Part shown: one piece after another, positions 53,711 to 62,883 of the stretch
How positions within the stretch are numbered: position 1 is the first letter of the stretch
How the letters are laid out: every line of letters begins with the position of its first letter
NCBI RefSeq assembly: GCF_002252705.1
Contig: NZ_NQLA01000004.1
Span: 1 to 64,000 of the forward strand
Direction: 5' to 3'
Source: Vulcanococcus limneticus LL
GTDB taxonomy: Bacteria; Cyanobacteriota; Cyanobacteriia; PCC-6307; Cyanobiaceae
Length of the DNA stretch: 64,000 nucleotides
Notes under the pieces: generated by a model
Database searches by the model: none
The model's input: only the letters and a program-made list of their open reading frames with translations
Told to the model about the DNA's origin: nothing
Translations under genes and position numbers: made by a program

Positions 53711-53933
53711 ATGCAGAGGCGCGATCAGCTGCCGCCCTGGTTGAAGTGGCTCCGCGAGCACCCGTCCTGGCCGTGGGTCGCCGGCATCGGCCTGATCATC
53801 GGCCTGTCGCTGCGGCATGGCAATCCGATTGGCGTTGGCCTTGCTCCTGGTGGTCTTGGCCTTCCAAGGCGGGCCATGGCCAGATCCGATCGGAAGCGGC
53901 CTGGCCCCAGGCCGCCGGGGAAGGCACCCTTAG
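53711..53933 (+). pseudogene. Possible small membrane gene split by a frameshift
   Basis: ATG 53711 starts a frame reading MQRRDQLPPWLKWLREHPSW then PWVAGIGLIIGLSLRHGNPI, which looks like an amphipathic helix and a membrane helix. The frame then loses quality and has no stop until far into the next gene. In the adjacent frame, hydrophobic sequence continues (LALALLLVVLAFQGG) to a TAG at 53931. Either one two-helix protein has suffered a frameshift near 53835, or a separate 38-residue gene starts at ATG 53817. No family recognised. Confidence 0.4.
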
Positions 53934-53937
53934 GGCC

Positions 53938-54198
53938 ATGGAGGATCCCTTTTACAATCGGCAGCCTGAAGTGGTGGTGGTGCACCCCCTCTCCTTCGAA
54001 GCAGGCTGCGATGCGCTGCTGCACGTTCGCGATCAGAAAACCCTGCTGGTGGATCTCTCCGGCCTGGAGCCGGCCATCGGCCAGCGAGTGGTGGACTTCC
54101 TCACGGGCGCGATCTACGCCCTCGATGGCACAGCCGCCCGGATCGGGGAGCAAGTGTTCCTGTTTGCGCCCGAAAGCACCAGCTTCAGCCGGGACTGA
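53938..54198 (+). CDS. sepF: Minimal SepF-domain protein
   Basis: SepF polymerises at the division site and links FtsZ to the membrane. The 86-residue product is little more than the SepF core: VVVVHPLSFEAGCDALLHVR, TLLVDLSGLEPAIGQRVVDFLTGAIYALDG and ARIGEQVFLFAPES. The N-terminal membrane-binding amphipathic helix and linker of normal SepF (about 100 residues in cyanobacteria) are absent. It could be a second SepF, or a truncated one, since the sequence just upstream is decayed. The ATG at 53938 is the only reasonable start. Confidence 0.82.
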   Translation: MEDPFYNRQPEVVVVHPLSFEAGCDALLHVRDQKTLLVDLSGLEPAIGQRVVDFLTGAIYALDGTAARIGEQVFLFAPESTSFSRD

Positions 54199-54267
54199 TC
54201 CCTACGGCCCTGCCCCGAGCCGAAACCAGAGCCGAAACCAGAGCCGAGCCCCACGGAGAGTCTCCGC

Positions 54268-55821
54268 TCAGTGGCGCCAACGCCAGCGCAGCAGCCCCCC
54301 CGCCAGGGCCAGCAGCAGCAGGGGCAGCTCCCCCAAACGGGCATAGGCGGTGAGACCCAGCAGGGGCTGGACGCGGAGCAGGGCCGTGGCCGGCCGGCCG
54401 GCCGGCAGCTGCTGGCGCACCGCACCGGCGGCATCCACCACCAGGCTCGGGCCGGTGTTGGCGGAGCTCACCAGCCAGCGGCCCGCCTCGATCGCCCTCA
54501 GCTGGGCCAGCGCGGCGAACTGGCGCTGCAGCAGCAACGGATAGGGATCGAGGTTGGCGCTGGCCAGGAGCCAACGGGCCCCGCCGCGGCTGGCGGCCGC
54601 CAGGGCGCTGCCGTCGGAGATCTCGTAGCAGATGGCCACGCCGATGGGGCCCGCGGGTCTGTTCAGCAGGCGCGAGGGCGCACCGGAGCTGAGCCCGCCA
54701 ACCGCCGAGAGCCCTGACCAGCGCAGCAGCCCCCCCAGGGGCACCCACTCCCCCAGCGGCACCAGGCGGTGCTTATCGAGCCAACCCGCAGGGGCGAGCG
54801 CTTCTGGGGGAAAGCGCAGCAGGGCACTGCGCTGCTCGACGCCCTGCTGGCGGAAGCCGCCGCTGAGCACCTCCACAGGCGCCTGCAACGGCAGGCCCTG
54901 GCCCAGGGCCAGGGCCCCCTCCGGCAGCAGCACCGCCTCCGCCTGTTGCTGGCTGGCCTCCCGCTGGGCCGCCGCCAAGCGGCCCAGCAGGCGCTCCTGC
55001 TGGAGGGCGCTGAACTTCTCGCGGGTGGGAATCGCCGGCTGCACCACCAGCAAGGGCACGGGGGGCAGGGGCACGCCAGGCTGGGGCGCGCCGGATAGGG
55101 CCAGACCGGCCCCCAAGGCAGGGTTGCCCGTCCCCCGCAGCCGTACGAGCGGCGCTGCAGCTCCCGGGGCCTCCCCTGAGTGCAACAACCCCCACCCCAG
55201 CAGGTGCAGGGCCGCCAGCGCGGTAAGCCAGCCAGCCAGGAGCCGGCGCCAGCCCCGACGCTCGGCCAGCAGCAACGCCAGGACGCGCCACAGGCCCCAG
55301 CCGAGCAGCAGCTGCAGCGCCGCCAGCCCACCGGCCCCCACCAACCGCGCCAGGCCCGCCAGGGCCCGATCGCCCGGCAGGGCCGCCGCCCCCAGGCCGA
55401 TCCAGAACAGGGGGCCCTTGGCCAGCAGCACCTCGGCCAGGCCCCACAGGGCCGCCCCCAGCAGGGCCGTGCTCCAGCGCTCGGGCCCGAGCCCCTCCAT
55501 CAGCGCGCGCCAGCCCGCCACCAGCGCGCCGCCCAGCAGGGCGATCAGCAGCAACAGCAGCCAGCAGAGGGGCAGGCTGAGGGGCAGCGGCACCCCGATC
55601 CAATCGAGGGGATGGAGCCCCAACAGCCAACGGTGGCTCACCAGCACCGCCACCAGACCCCACAGGCCGCCCCACCTGGGGCCTTGGCTCCAGAGCGGCA
55701 CCAGGGCCAGCCACAGCAGCGGCGGCCAGCCCAGGGACGGCAGCGCCAACCCGGCCAGGGCGCCGGCCAGCCCCCCCACCAGGGGGGCGGAGATCCACCA
55801 ACGGCGCCGGTTCTCTGCCAT
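54268..55821 (-). CDS. lnt: Apolipoprotein N-acyltransferase
   Basis: Adds the third acyl chain to the N-terminal Cys of lipoproteins in the inner membrane. The first 230 residues contain the expected series of membrane helices (VGGLAGALAGLALPSLGW onward). The nitrilase-type domain has the catalytic Glu in LLPEGALALG, Lys in WLDKHRLVPLGEWVP and Cys in VAICYEISDG. A final membrane helix closes the 517-residue protein. The ATG at 55821 is preferred over long in-frame upstream sequence that mirrors the next gene. It is divergent from the phasin-like gene. Confidence 0.93.
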   Translation of the reverse strand: MAENRRRWWISAPLVGGLAGALAGLALPSLGWPPLLWLALVPLWSQGPRWGGLWGLVAVLVSHRWLLGLHPLDWIGVPLPLSLPLCWLLLLLIALLGGALVAGWRALMEGLGPERWSTALLGAALWGLAEVLLAKGPLFWIGLGAAALPGDRALAGLARLVGAGGLAALQLLLGWGLWRVLALLLAERRGWRRLLAGWLTALAALHLLGWGLLHSGEAPGAAAPLVRLRGTGNPALGAGLALSGAPQPGVPLPPVPLLVVQPAIPTREKFSALQQERLLGRLAAAQREASQQQAEAVLLPEGALALGQGLPLQAPVEVLSGGFRQQGVEQRSALLRFPPEALAPAGWLDKHRLVPLGEWVPLGGLLRWSGLSAVGGLSSGAPSRLLNRPAGPIGVAICYEISDGSALAAASRGGARWLLASANLDPYPLLLQRQFAALAQLRAIEAGRWLVSSANTGPSLVVDAAGAVRQQLPAGRPATALLRVQPLLGLTAYARLGELPLLLLALAGGLLRWRWRH

Positions 55822-55879
55822 GGCCACGACGCTACGGAAGCGCCAAGGTCGGAGGCAGCTGATCAGCGGCCACCGCGGC

Positions 55880-56287
55880 ATGGACCCCTCCAACCCCCTC
55901 CAGCAGCTCTTGCTGCGCGGCCTTGGCACCACCTCGCTGATGGCCGATCGGCTGCGATCGGTCACCCAGGCCTGGGTGAGCAGCGGCCGCCTCGATCCCG
56001 CCCAGGCCAGTGCCCTGGTGGACGATGTGCTGGCCAGCTTGCGCGGTGAGAACCCGGAACTGGAACGGCAGACCGAGCGCCAGTTGGAGCGCAACCTCGA
56101 CCAGCTGCTGCAGGACGTGGGTCTGGCCCGCCAGCGGGAGGTGGACGAGCTGCGGGGCCGCATCGATCGGCTCGAGCAGGCCCTGCGCCAGCTGCGCACC
56201 ACCGGGAGTACCGGCGGTGGCGCGGGCAGCGGTGAGACCAGCGGCGGCAGCCAGCACGGCAGTGGTGGTGAAGGGATCCCGGCCTGA
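55880..56287 (+). CDS. Phasin-like coiled-coil protein
   Basis: A 135-residue helical protein. The start MDPSNPLQQLLLRGLGTTSL, with a hydrophobic face, is followed by long heptad-patterned helices (LERQTERQLERNLDQLLQDV and ELRGRIDRLEQALRQL) and a Gly/Ser-rich tail. The pattern resembles phasin-family proteins that coat storage granules, and small coiled-coil proteins of cyanobacteria; no PHA synthase gene is nearby. ATG at 55880 lies 59 bases from the divergent lnt start. The family call is tentative. Confidence 0.65.
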   Translation: MDPSNPLQQLLLRGLGTTSLMADRLRSVTQAWVSSGRLDPAQASALVDDVLASLRGENPELERQTERQLERNLDQLLQDVGLARQREVDELRGRIDRLEQALRQLRTTGSTGGGAGSGETSGGSQHGSGGEGIPA

Positions 56288-56350
56288 GGCCACAACCCCG
56301 GAGGGCAGGCGCTGGCAGAATCGCGGGCTCACGGCGCCACGTGCCCTGCC

Positions 56351-56965
56351 ATGCGCGACATCCTGATCAGTTCGGCGGTCTGCGTGGCCTGCCTGCTCCT
56401 CGCCTTGGTGAGCCAGCTGGTGGCCCCCTCCACCGTGGCCGCCGCCACCACAGCCAGCCCCCCGGCTGCCGCTGTGGCCCCGGCCGTGGTGAGCGCCACC
56501 CGCGGTTTCGAGCTCGACCCCGACGACCCCAATCCCACCCTCTTTGCCATGGCAAGCGACAGCCCAGACCCCCAGATCGCCAGCACCGGCGCGAGTGCCC
56601 TCGGCGGCGAACTCGTGGCCGCCAAGGAGCGCACCACCCCCAGCGGCCTGCGCATCACCGACCTGGTGATCGGCGACGGTCCCGAAGCCAGTTCCGGCCA
56701 GACCGTCTCGGTGAACTACCGCGGCACCCTGGAGAGCGGCAAGGAATTCGACAGCAGCTACGGCCGCGGCCCCTTCTCCTTCCCCCTCGGCGGCGGTCGG
56801 GTGATCAAGGGCTGGGATGAGGGCGTCGCCGGCATGAAGGTCGGCGGCAAGCGCAAGCTGGTGATCCCCGCCGATCTGGCCTACGGCGAGCGCGGCGCCG
56901 GCGGCGTGATTCCCCCCAACGCCACCCTGATCTTTGAGGTGGAGCTGCTCCAGGTCGGCAACTGA
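56351..56965 (+). CDS. FKBP-type peptidyl-prolyl isomerase, exported
   Basis: A 204-residue FK506-binding-protein-type prolyl isomerase. The N-terminus has a membrane/signal helix ([21 protein letters not shown]). After an Ala-rich linker the FKBP domain (about 90-204) has [43 protein letters not shown], the [19 protein letters not shown] block and the ending FEVELLQV. All core drug-site aromatic positions are kept, so it is likely active. The N-terminal signal suggests a periplasmic or lumenal role, as for plant thylakoid FKBPs. Confidence 0.93.
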   Translation: MRDILISSAVCVACLLLALVSQLVAPSTVAAATTASPPAAAVAPAVVSATRGFELDPDDPNPTLFAMASDSPDPQIASTGASALGGELVAAKERTTPSGLRITDLVIGDGPEASSGQTVSVNYRGTLESGKEFDSSYGRGPFSFPLGGGRVIKGWDEGVAGMKVGGKRKLVIPADLAYGERGAGGVIPPNATLIFEVELLQVGN

Positions 56966-57031
56966 CCAGGCGGCAACTGACCAACCGGTCATGGGGTCGG
57001 GGGCCGATTCGCCACCGATTCGCCGACCGAA

Positions 57032-57068
57032 CGCCCGCGCTGCCCTAGCAGCAGCGGGCGGTTTTTTC
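57032..57068 (+). terminator. Rho-independent terminator after the FKBP gene
   Basis: CGCCCGC and GCTGC on the left pair with GCAGC and GCGGGCG on the right, with one bulged A, around CCTA, followed by six T. Confidence 0.85.
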
Positions 57069-57105
57069 GACACAGTGGGCGACCCTCGCAACCGGACGTG
57101 ATCCC

Positions 57106-57111
57106 TAAGAT
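57106..57111 (+). promoter_or_regulatory. Putative -10 box of sodB (TAAGAT)
   Basis: TAAGAT lies 127 bases before the sodB ATG, which would leave a leader of about 115 bases, longer than for most genes here. No -35 consensus is seen. Confidence 0.35.
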
Positions 57112-57237
57112 CACGGCTCCCGGCCCCGCCAGCGGCGGTACGCCGATCGGATCAGCGCCTTGCCCCGGCGAGGTCCAGCCCACTCGATTCCAGCCCAAGC
57201 CCGCCCCGGCGGGTTGTCCCCCAAGCTTTCCCACCCC

Positions 57238-57837
57238 ATGGCTCACACGCTGCCCGCGCTGCCCTACGGCCTCGATGCGCTCGAGCCCCACATCTCCCGC
57301 CAGACCCTGGAGTTCCACCACGGCAAGCACCACAACGCTTACGTGACCAACCTCAACAACCTGGTGGCCGGCACCGAACTGGAGGGCAAGAGCCTGGAAG
57401 ACACCATCACGGCCGTGGCCGGTGACACCAGCAAGGCCGGCATCTTCAACAACGCCGCCCAGGTGTGGAACCACAGCTTCTACTGGCAGGGCATCAAACC
57501 CAATGGAGGCGGCACCCCCACGGGCGCCCTGCTCGACAAGATCAACGCCGACTTCGGCAGCTTCGAGAAGCTGGTGGAAGAACTGAAGGCCGCCGGCGCC
57601 ACCCAGTTCGGCAGCGGCTGGGCCTGGCTGGTGCTCGACAACGGCAGCCTCAAGGTCACCAAGACCGGCAACGCCGATCTGCCCCTGGCCCACGGCCAGA
57701 AGGCCCTGCTCACCATCGACGTGTGGGAGCACGCCTACTACCTCGACTACCAGAACCGCCGTCCCGACTACATCAGCACCTTCCTCGACAAGCTGGTGAA
57801 CTGGGACTTCGTGGCCGCCAACCTGGCGGCCGCCTGA
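57238..57837 (+). CDS. sodB: Superoxide dismutase (Fe)
   Basis: Fe-type superoxide dismutase of 199 residues protecting the photosynthetic cell from superoxide. The four metal ligands are present: His in [15 protein letters not shown], His in QVWNHSFYW, and Asp and His in [20 protein letters not shown]. The AWNHSFYW and [12 protein letters not shown] blocks fit the Fe rather than the Mn subgroup, though the metal cannot be proven from sequence. A frame extension to 57160 would add 26 Pro-rich residues and lies within the leader. A degenerate second copy of its 3' half lies 2 kb downstream. Confidence 0.96.
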   Translation: MAHTLPALPYGLDALEPHISRQTLEFHHGKHHNAYVTNLNNLVAGTELEGKSLEDTITAVAGDTSKAGIFNNAAQVWNHSFYWQGIKPNGGGTPTGALLDKINADFGSFEKLVEELKAAGATQFGSGWAWLVLDNGSLKVTKTGNADLPLAHGQKALLTIDVWEHAYYLDYQNRRPDYISTFLDKLVNWDFVAANLAAA

Positions 57838-57867
57838 TCAAGGCCTGCGTTCTGCCCATCTCCCATG

Positions 57868-57895
57868 GCCCCTGTCCACTGGACGGGGGCTTTTT
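57868..57895 (+). terminator. Rho-independent terminator after sodB
   Basis: GCCCCTGTCC pairs with GGACGGGGGC (one T-G pair) around ACT, followed by five T. Confidence 0.9.
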
Positions 57896-57965
57896 ATTTC
57901 GCAACGATCTCGCGCAGCCTGGGTTTGACCTTGATGATCAACAAAACCCAGCCGTCAGGGGCCAG

Positions 57966-59771
57966 ATGAACAACCCCCTGAGCCTGGACGATCCAAGCCT
58001 GGCGATCCTGCCCGACCCGCCATGCCTGCCAAGGAATGCCAGTCTGCGGGAAGCCCTGACCCTGGTCCGCGGCAGTCTCGACTGCCAGATTCCTGCCGCT
58101 GCCGAAGGTCAAGCCCCATCATCGACGTCGAAAGCACCGGTGTTGGCGGAGAACACGGGCTGCGTGCTGGTGGTGGAGGGAGGCCGGCTTGAGGGCATCG
58201 TCACGACCCGGGACCTGGTGCGCCTGGCCTCTGGCTCCCTCGATCTGGATACCACCCGCCTGGCCGCGGTGATGACCAGCCCGGTGCTGAGTCTGCGCCA
58301 ACTGGAACTCACAAACATCTTCGCCACCATCCATCTTCTGCGGCGCCACCGCATCCGCCATCTTCCGATCGTCGACGAGGGGGGAGCCCCCCTCGGACTG
58401 GTGACAATTTCCAGCCTGAGGCGCCTCCTCAAGCAGACGTTCTTCCTGCGCTTCCGGCAGGTGGCAGAGGTGATGACCACCAGGGTGGTCACCATCGAGC
58501 CCCAGGCAATGGTGCAGGAAGCGGTAAAAAAAATCGGCGACCACTCGATCAGCTGCGTGGTGGTGGTGGAGGGCCTCGACAACGGCGTGGGGCACCATGG
58601 CGATGGGGTCTCCGGAGAAGCAGATCATCTGAAACCCGTGGGGATTCTCACCGAGAATGACCTGCTTCAGTTGCAGGCCCTGGGACAGGACCTCGGCAAC
58701 CTGCTGGTGGAGCAGGTGATGAGTGGCCCACCGATCTGTGTGAAACCCGACGACGAGTTGGGAGCTGTGCAGGATCTGATGAACCGCAAATGGGTGGGCC
58801 ACCTGGTGGTGACCAACGCGATGGGCCACCTGGCCGGCGTGGTCACCGAAACCGACCTCACCGATGTGCTCGACCCTCTTGATCTCTACGGCATCAACGA
58901 GATCCTCCAGAAGCAGGTGAACTCCCTGAAGGACGACCGCGATCGGCTGCTTGCCAGACGGCACTTAGACCTGAAGAAGGGTTTCAGTCGCGGTGAGTTC
59001 CGCCTGGTGTACCAGCCCCAGCTCCACCTACCGATTGGGCGTGTGCACAGTGCCGAAGCCCTGCTGCGCTGGCGCTCGCCGGAGCATGGCAACGTACTAC
59101 CGGCCGAATTCATTCCCCTTGCGGAACAGAGCGGCTTCATCCTTGAGCTGGGGGACTGGATCCTGGAGAGGGCTTGTCAACAGGTTCTGACGTTTCAGAA
59201 CAGCCCTTACGGTCCGATCAGCGTGGCGGTGAATGTCTCCGGATTGCAGCTGAATCAACCGGATTTCGTGACGCGCACCTGCAGAACCATCGACCGGCTT
59301 GGGGTGGATCCTTCCCTGATCCACCTGGAGCTGACCGAAAGCGTACTGGTGGAGAACTTCTCCACCACGTCGGAGGCCTTCCGCCAACTCCAGCAACATG
59401 GAATCCGCATCGCCATCGACGACTTCGGCACCGGCTACGCCTCCCTCTCCTACCTGCAGCACTTCAGCTTCGACATCCTCAAGATCGATCGCTCCTTCAT
59501 CAGCGAACTCCACCAGCAACCTCGCAATCAAGCGATCGTGGACTCGATCATGCGGCTCTCCGAACACCTCGATTTCGATCTGGTGGCAGAGGGTGTGGAG
59601 AGCCAGCTCGAACTGGACCTGCTTGAGGGAATGGTCCGCCCCATTTACATTCAGGGCTATTACGTGAGCCCACCGCTCGAAACGGAGGCTTGGCCTGCCT
59701 TCCTGGCGGGCCGAGCCTCCGCTGACTCCACCACCCGATGGCTCCCCTTGCCTTCTCCTAAGGAGATGTAG
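57966..59771 (+). CDS. CBS-EAL cyclic-di-GMP phosphodiesterase
   Basis: A 601-residue signalling protein without membrane segments. Residues about 50-320 carry two CBS pairs (CVLVVEGGRLEGIVTTRDLVRL, HLPIVDEGGAPLGLVTI, PVGILTENDLLQL, LVVTNAMGHLAGVVTETDLTDV), which bind adenine nucleotides. The C-terminal EAL domain keeps the catalytic series: EALLRW from Glu364, LELTES, IDDFGTGYASLSYL, LKIDRSFI and VAEGVES, with QGYYVSPPL at the end, so c-di-GMP hydrolysis to pGpG is expected. A GGDEF domain is absent. ATG at 57966 lies about 70 bases past the sodB terminator. Energy or redox sensing by CBS controlling c-di-GMP is inferred. Confidence 0.93.
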   Translation: MNNPLSLDDPSLAILPDPPCLPRNASLREALTLVRGSLDCQIPAAAEGQAPSSTSKAPVLAENTGCVLVVEGGRLEGIVTTRDLVRLASGSLDLDTTRLAAVMTSPVLSLRQLELTNIFATIHLLRRHRIRHLPIVDEGGAPLGLVTISSLRRLLKQTFFLRFRQVAEVMTTRVVTIEPQAMVQEAVKKIGDHSISCVVVVEGLDNGVGHHGDGVSGEADHLKPVGILTENDLLQLQALGQDLGNLLVEQVMSGPPICVKPDDELGAVQDLMNRKWVGHLVVTNAMGHLAGVVTETDLTDVLDPLDLYGINEILQKQVNSLKDDRDRLLARRHLDLKKGFSRGEFRLVYQPQLHLPIGRVHSAEALLRWRSPEHGNVLPAEFIPLAEQSGFILELGDWILERACQQVLTFQNSPYGPISVAVNVSGLQLNQPDFVTRTCRTIDRLGVDPSLIHLELTESVLVENFSTTSEAFRQLQQHGIRIAIDDFGTGYASLSYLQHFSFDILKIDRSFISELHQQPRNQAIVDSIMRLSEHLDFDLVAEGVESQLELDLLEGMVRPIYIQGYYVSPPLETEAWPAFLAGRASADSTTRWLPLPSPKEM

Positions 59772-59773
59772 CA

Positions 59774-60113
59774 ATGGCGCCGGTCGATCCGATCGGCTCC
59801 CCGACGGTCAGGATCTACGTTGATTTCGGCGGCTTCGAGGAGCTGGTGGAGGAGCTCAAGGCCACTGGCGCCACCCGGTTTGGCAGCTGCTGAGCCTGGC
59901 GAGTGCTTGAGAACGGCTCCCTCAAGGTGACCAGGACCGGCAACGCCGATCGGCCCGTGGCCCACGGAGCGACGGCCCTGCAGACCATCGACGTGGGAAG
60001 GCACGCCGACGGCATCAACTACCACACCCCCCGCCAGGACGGCATCAGCACCTCCCTCGACCAGCTGATCAACGGGGACTTCGCCGCCGCCAACCCGGTC
60101 GCCACCGAACGAG
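59774..60113 (+). pseudogene. Degenerate second copy of the 3' half of sodB
   Basis: This stretch repeats the sodB 3' half (57520-57830): DFGGFEELVEELKATGATRF matches [20 protein letters not shown], and NGSLKVTRTGNADRPVAHG, TIDVGRHADG, DGISTSLDQLINGDFAAANP follow in order. An in-frame TGA replaces a Trp after GATRFGSC, the first half of the gene is missing, and many ligand-region residues have changed. It directly follows the CBS-EAL gene and is not expected to give an active enzyme. Confidence 0.88.
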
Positions 60114-60201
60114 CGATCAGCGGCGAGGCCGCCCTACGCGCTGGCCTAGCTGCCCAGACCAGCGCAGCAGGAGCTGGTCCTCGCTAAGCCCGATCCAGTG
60201 T

Positions 60202-61368
60202 TCAGCCTGTTCGCGAAGGTGGGGCGGCTGAGCTGAGCACCGCCTGGGGCGGAATCCACATCGCGTCGCCATAGGAGAAGAAGCGGTACTGGCGCTCGAT
60301 CGCCTCGGCGTAGAGGGCCAACAGACGCTCGCGGCCGATCAGGGCACTCACCAGCAGCAGCAGGGAGCTCTTGGGCAGGTGGAAGTTGGTGAGCAGGCCC
60401 TGCACCACGGCAAAGCGGTAGCCGGGCTGGATCACCAGATTCACGGGGCCGGTGTGGGGGTGCAGCTCGCCCCCGTGCAGCTGGGCCACCGCCTCCAGGC
60501 TGCGCACCGAGGTGGTGCCGATGGCGATCACGCGGCCGCCGCGCTCGCGGCAGGCGGCCACCGCCGCCACCAGCTGCGGGCTCACCTCCACCCACTCGCT
60601 GTGCAGCTGCAGCTGGCTGAGGTCTTCCGTCTCCACCGGCCTGAAGGTGCCCAGGCCCACGTGCAGGGTGGTGGTGGCGAGCTCCACACCCCGCGCGCGG
60701 ATCGCCGCCAGCAGCTCGTCGCTGAGGTGCAGACCCGCCGTCGGCGCGGCCACGGCTCCTGGCCGGGAGGCGTAGCGGGTCTGGTAGCGGTCGTTATCGC
60801 TGGCGTCGTGCTCGTGGATGTAGGGCGGCAGGGGGATGGCGCCGTAGCGCACGAGCAGCGGCTCCAGAGCCGCCGCATCCGTGCACTCGGGCGGAAACTG
60901 CACGATGCGGCCGCCCGTTTCAGGATCGCTGCCCAGCACCTGCAACGGCAGGGGCGGCTGGCCGTCAGCCACCACCTCGAGCCAGTCACCGGGCCTGAGC
61001 TTCTTGGCCGGCTTGGCCAGGCAGAGCCACTGGCCGGGGGCCGGCGCCACCCCATCGGCAGCCGAGGAGCCCGGCAGGGGCTGCCAGGGCTCCAACACCA
61101 GCAGCTCCACCGCACCGCCACTGGGCCGGCGCGCCTCCAGCCGGGCCCGCAGCACCCGGGTGTCGTTCACCACCAGCAGATCGCCGGGCTGGAGCAACTG
61201 CTGCAGCTCCCACACGCTCAGGTGGCGGGAATGGGGCATAGGGCCCGTCCCGACTGGATCCACCACCAGCAGCCGGGCGGCGTGGCGGGGTTCCGCCGGC
61301 CGCTGGGCGATGCGCGCCTCCGGCAGGTCGAAGTCGTAGCTGGAGAGCCGCAGATCAGCGGGATCCAT
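60202..61368 (-). CDS. queA: tRNA preQ1 ribosyltransferase-isomerase
   Basis: Transfers the ribose of S-adenosylmethionine to preQ1-34 in tRNA to form epoxyqueuosine, the second-last step of queuosine synthesis. Family blocks are [58 protein letters not shown] and [11 protein letters not shown], with [14 protein letters not shown] near the end. ATG at 61368 gives 388 residues; an ATG three codons upstream is equally possible, and further in-frame sequence lacks similarity. A Pro/Gly-rich insertion lies near residue 110. Convergent-side neighbour is the broken sodB copy. Confidence 0.95.
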   Translation of the reverse strand: MDPADLRLSSYDFDLPEARIAQRPAEPRHAARLLVVDPVGTGPMPHSRHLSVWELQQLLQPGDLLVVNDTRVLRARLEARRPSGGAVELLVLEPWQPLPGSSAADGVAPAPGQWLCLAKPAKKLRPGDWLEVVADGQPPLPLQVLGSDPETGGRIVQFPPECTDAAALEPLLVRYGAIPLPPYIHEHDASDNDRYQTRYASRPGAVAAPTAGLHLSDELLAAIRARGVELATTTLHVGLGTFRPVETEDLSQLQLHSEWVEVSPQLVAAVAACRERGGRVIAIGTTSVRSLEAVAQLHGGELHPHTGPVNLVIQPGYRFAVVQGLLTNFHLPKSSLLLLVSALIGRERLLALYAEAIERQYRFFSYGDAMWIPPQAVLSSAAPPSRTG

Positions 61369-61423
61369 CGGGAGCATCGAGCGCGAAGGCGAGATGGCGG
61401 AGGGCATCAGCACCCCGCTGCAC

Positions 61424-62767
61424 TCAGAGTGCAAGGCTCTCAGGGTTGGTCTCGATCAGCTGGGCCAGGTCCTTGAGGAAGGCGGCGGCATGGGTGCCGT
61501 AGATCACGCGGTGGTCGGCGGTGAGGTTCACCTGCATCTGGTTCCTCACGCTGATCGAGCCGTCCTTGCCGGCCACCACCGTGGGGCGGGAAGCAGCCAC
61601 CGCCAGGATCGCGCCGGTGCCCGGCGGCAGGATCGCGTCGAAGCGATCCACCCCGAACATGCCCAGGTTGGAGAGGGTGAAGGTGCCGGTGCTGTACTCC
61701 TCGGGCTTGAGCTGCTTGCTGCGAGAGCGGGCCACCAGGTCGGCCCAGTTGCGGGCAAGGGAGTAGAGATCTGTGCGGTCGGCATTGGCCAGCACCGGCG
61801 TGATCAGGCCACCGTCGTCCATGGCCACGGCCACGGCCACGTTCACGGCGCCGGGGTAGGTCATGGCGGTGTCGCTCGCCGCGGCGTTCACTTGGGGATG
61901 GCGGGCCAGCACCACGCCCACGGCCTTGGCCAGCAGCGCCGTCATCGTGACGCCCTTGCCCTTCACCTGCTTGTAGAAAGCGTCGAGCCGGTCGGTGGTG
62001 ATCGTGTACCCCACGTGGAAGGTGGGCACCGCCAGGCTGGCGTTCATGTTGCGCACCACCGCCGCCTGCAGGGTGTTGAAGGCCACGCTCTCGCCGGGGC
62101 GCCCGAAGCTCTGGCCAGCGGGGGCGGCCGCCGGGGCAGCGGCGCCAGGGGCGGCGGCCCCGTTCCCGGCAGCAGCTGCCACAGCCGGGCCCGAGCCCTC
62201 GGCCACCCGCGGCACGGCCACGGTCAGCCCCAGGGCCCGCTCCACGTCCTCCGCCTGGATGCGGCCGTGGGGGCCGCTGCCCCGCAGGGTGTCCAGGGCC
62301 ACGCCGTGCTGACTAGCCAGTTTCTTGGCGCGGGGCGAGGCCACCACCCGGCCTGAGGCCACCGGGGCGGGGGCGACCGCCACGGCAGCGGGCACTGGAA
62401 CGGGAGCTGCTGGGGCCACCGGAGCCGGCGTGGTCGCCGCAGGAGAGGCAGGGGCTGGGGCCGCAGCGGGCACCGCCGCCGATCCAGCGGCCGGAGCCTT
62501 GGCCGCCGCCTCAGCGATCTCCGCCTCGGTTTCCACGATCAGGCCGATCGTCTCGCCCACCGGAGCCGTGCCGCCGGCGGGCATCAGCACGGCCGCCAGG
62601 AAGCCCTCATTGAACGACTCCACGTCCATGTCGGCCTTGTCCGACTCCACCACCAGCACCGACTCGCCACGGGCGACCTTGTCGCCGGGCTTCTTCAGCC
62701 ATTCCACGATCTTGCCCTCCGTCATGGTGGAGGAGAGGGCCGGCATGAAGATTTCGTGGGTGGCCAA
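61424..62767 (-). CDS. pdhC: Pyruvate dehydrogenase E2, dihydrolipoamide acetyltransferase
   Basis: E2 of pyruvate dehydrogenase, moving the acetyl group from E1 to coenzyme A. One lipoyl domain (lipoyl-Lys44 in [11 protein letters not shown]) is followed by a long Ala/Pro linker, the E1/E3-binding domain ([22 protein letters not shown]) and the catalytic domain. The catalytic His lies in [11 protein letters not shown]; the canonical HxxxDG ends in YG here, as in cyanobacterial and plastid E2. The TTG at 62767 reads [18 protein letters not shown], the exact family start, and gives 447 residues; the frame extends upstream without similarity. E1 alpha is at 10888-12039. Confidence 0.95.
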   Translation of the reverse strand: MATHEIFMPALSSTMTEGKIVEWLKKPGDKVARGESVLVVESDKADMDVESFNEGFLAAVLMPAGGTAPVGETIGLIVETEAEIAEAAAKAPAAGSAAVPAAAPAPASPAATTPAPVAPAAPVPVPAAVAVAPAPVASGRVVASPRAKKLASQHGVALDTLRGSGPHGRIQAEDVERALGLTVAVPRVAEGSGPAVAAAAGNGAAAPGAAAPAAAPAGQSFGRPGESVAFNTLQAAVVRNMNASLAVPTFHVGYTITTDRLDAFYKQVKGKGVTMTALLAKAVGVVLARHPQVNAAASDTAMTYPGAVNVAVAVAMDDGGLITPVLANADRTDLYSLARNWADLVARSRSKQLKPEEYSTGTFTLSNLGMFGVDRFDAILPPGTGAILAVAASRPTVVAGKDGSISVRNQMQVNLTADHRVIYGTHAAAFLKDLAQLIETNPESLAL

Positions 62768-62883
62768 CGGAGGTCTGCCGCGCAATTGGGGCGGATTTTA
62801 CGTGGCTTGCGGGCGCCACCCGCTGGTCAGAGGGCGCGGCCCGGCGGGGGGATGGAGCCGCGTAGCGCCCGCTTCGGCCGGGC

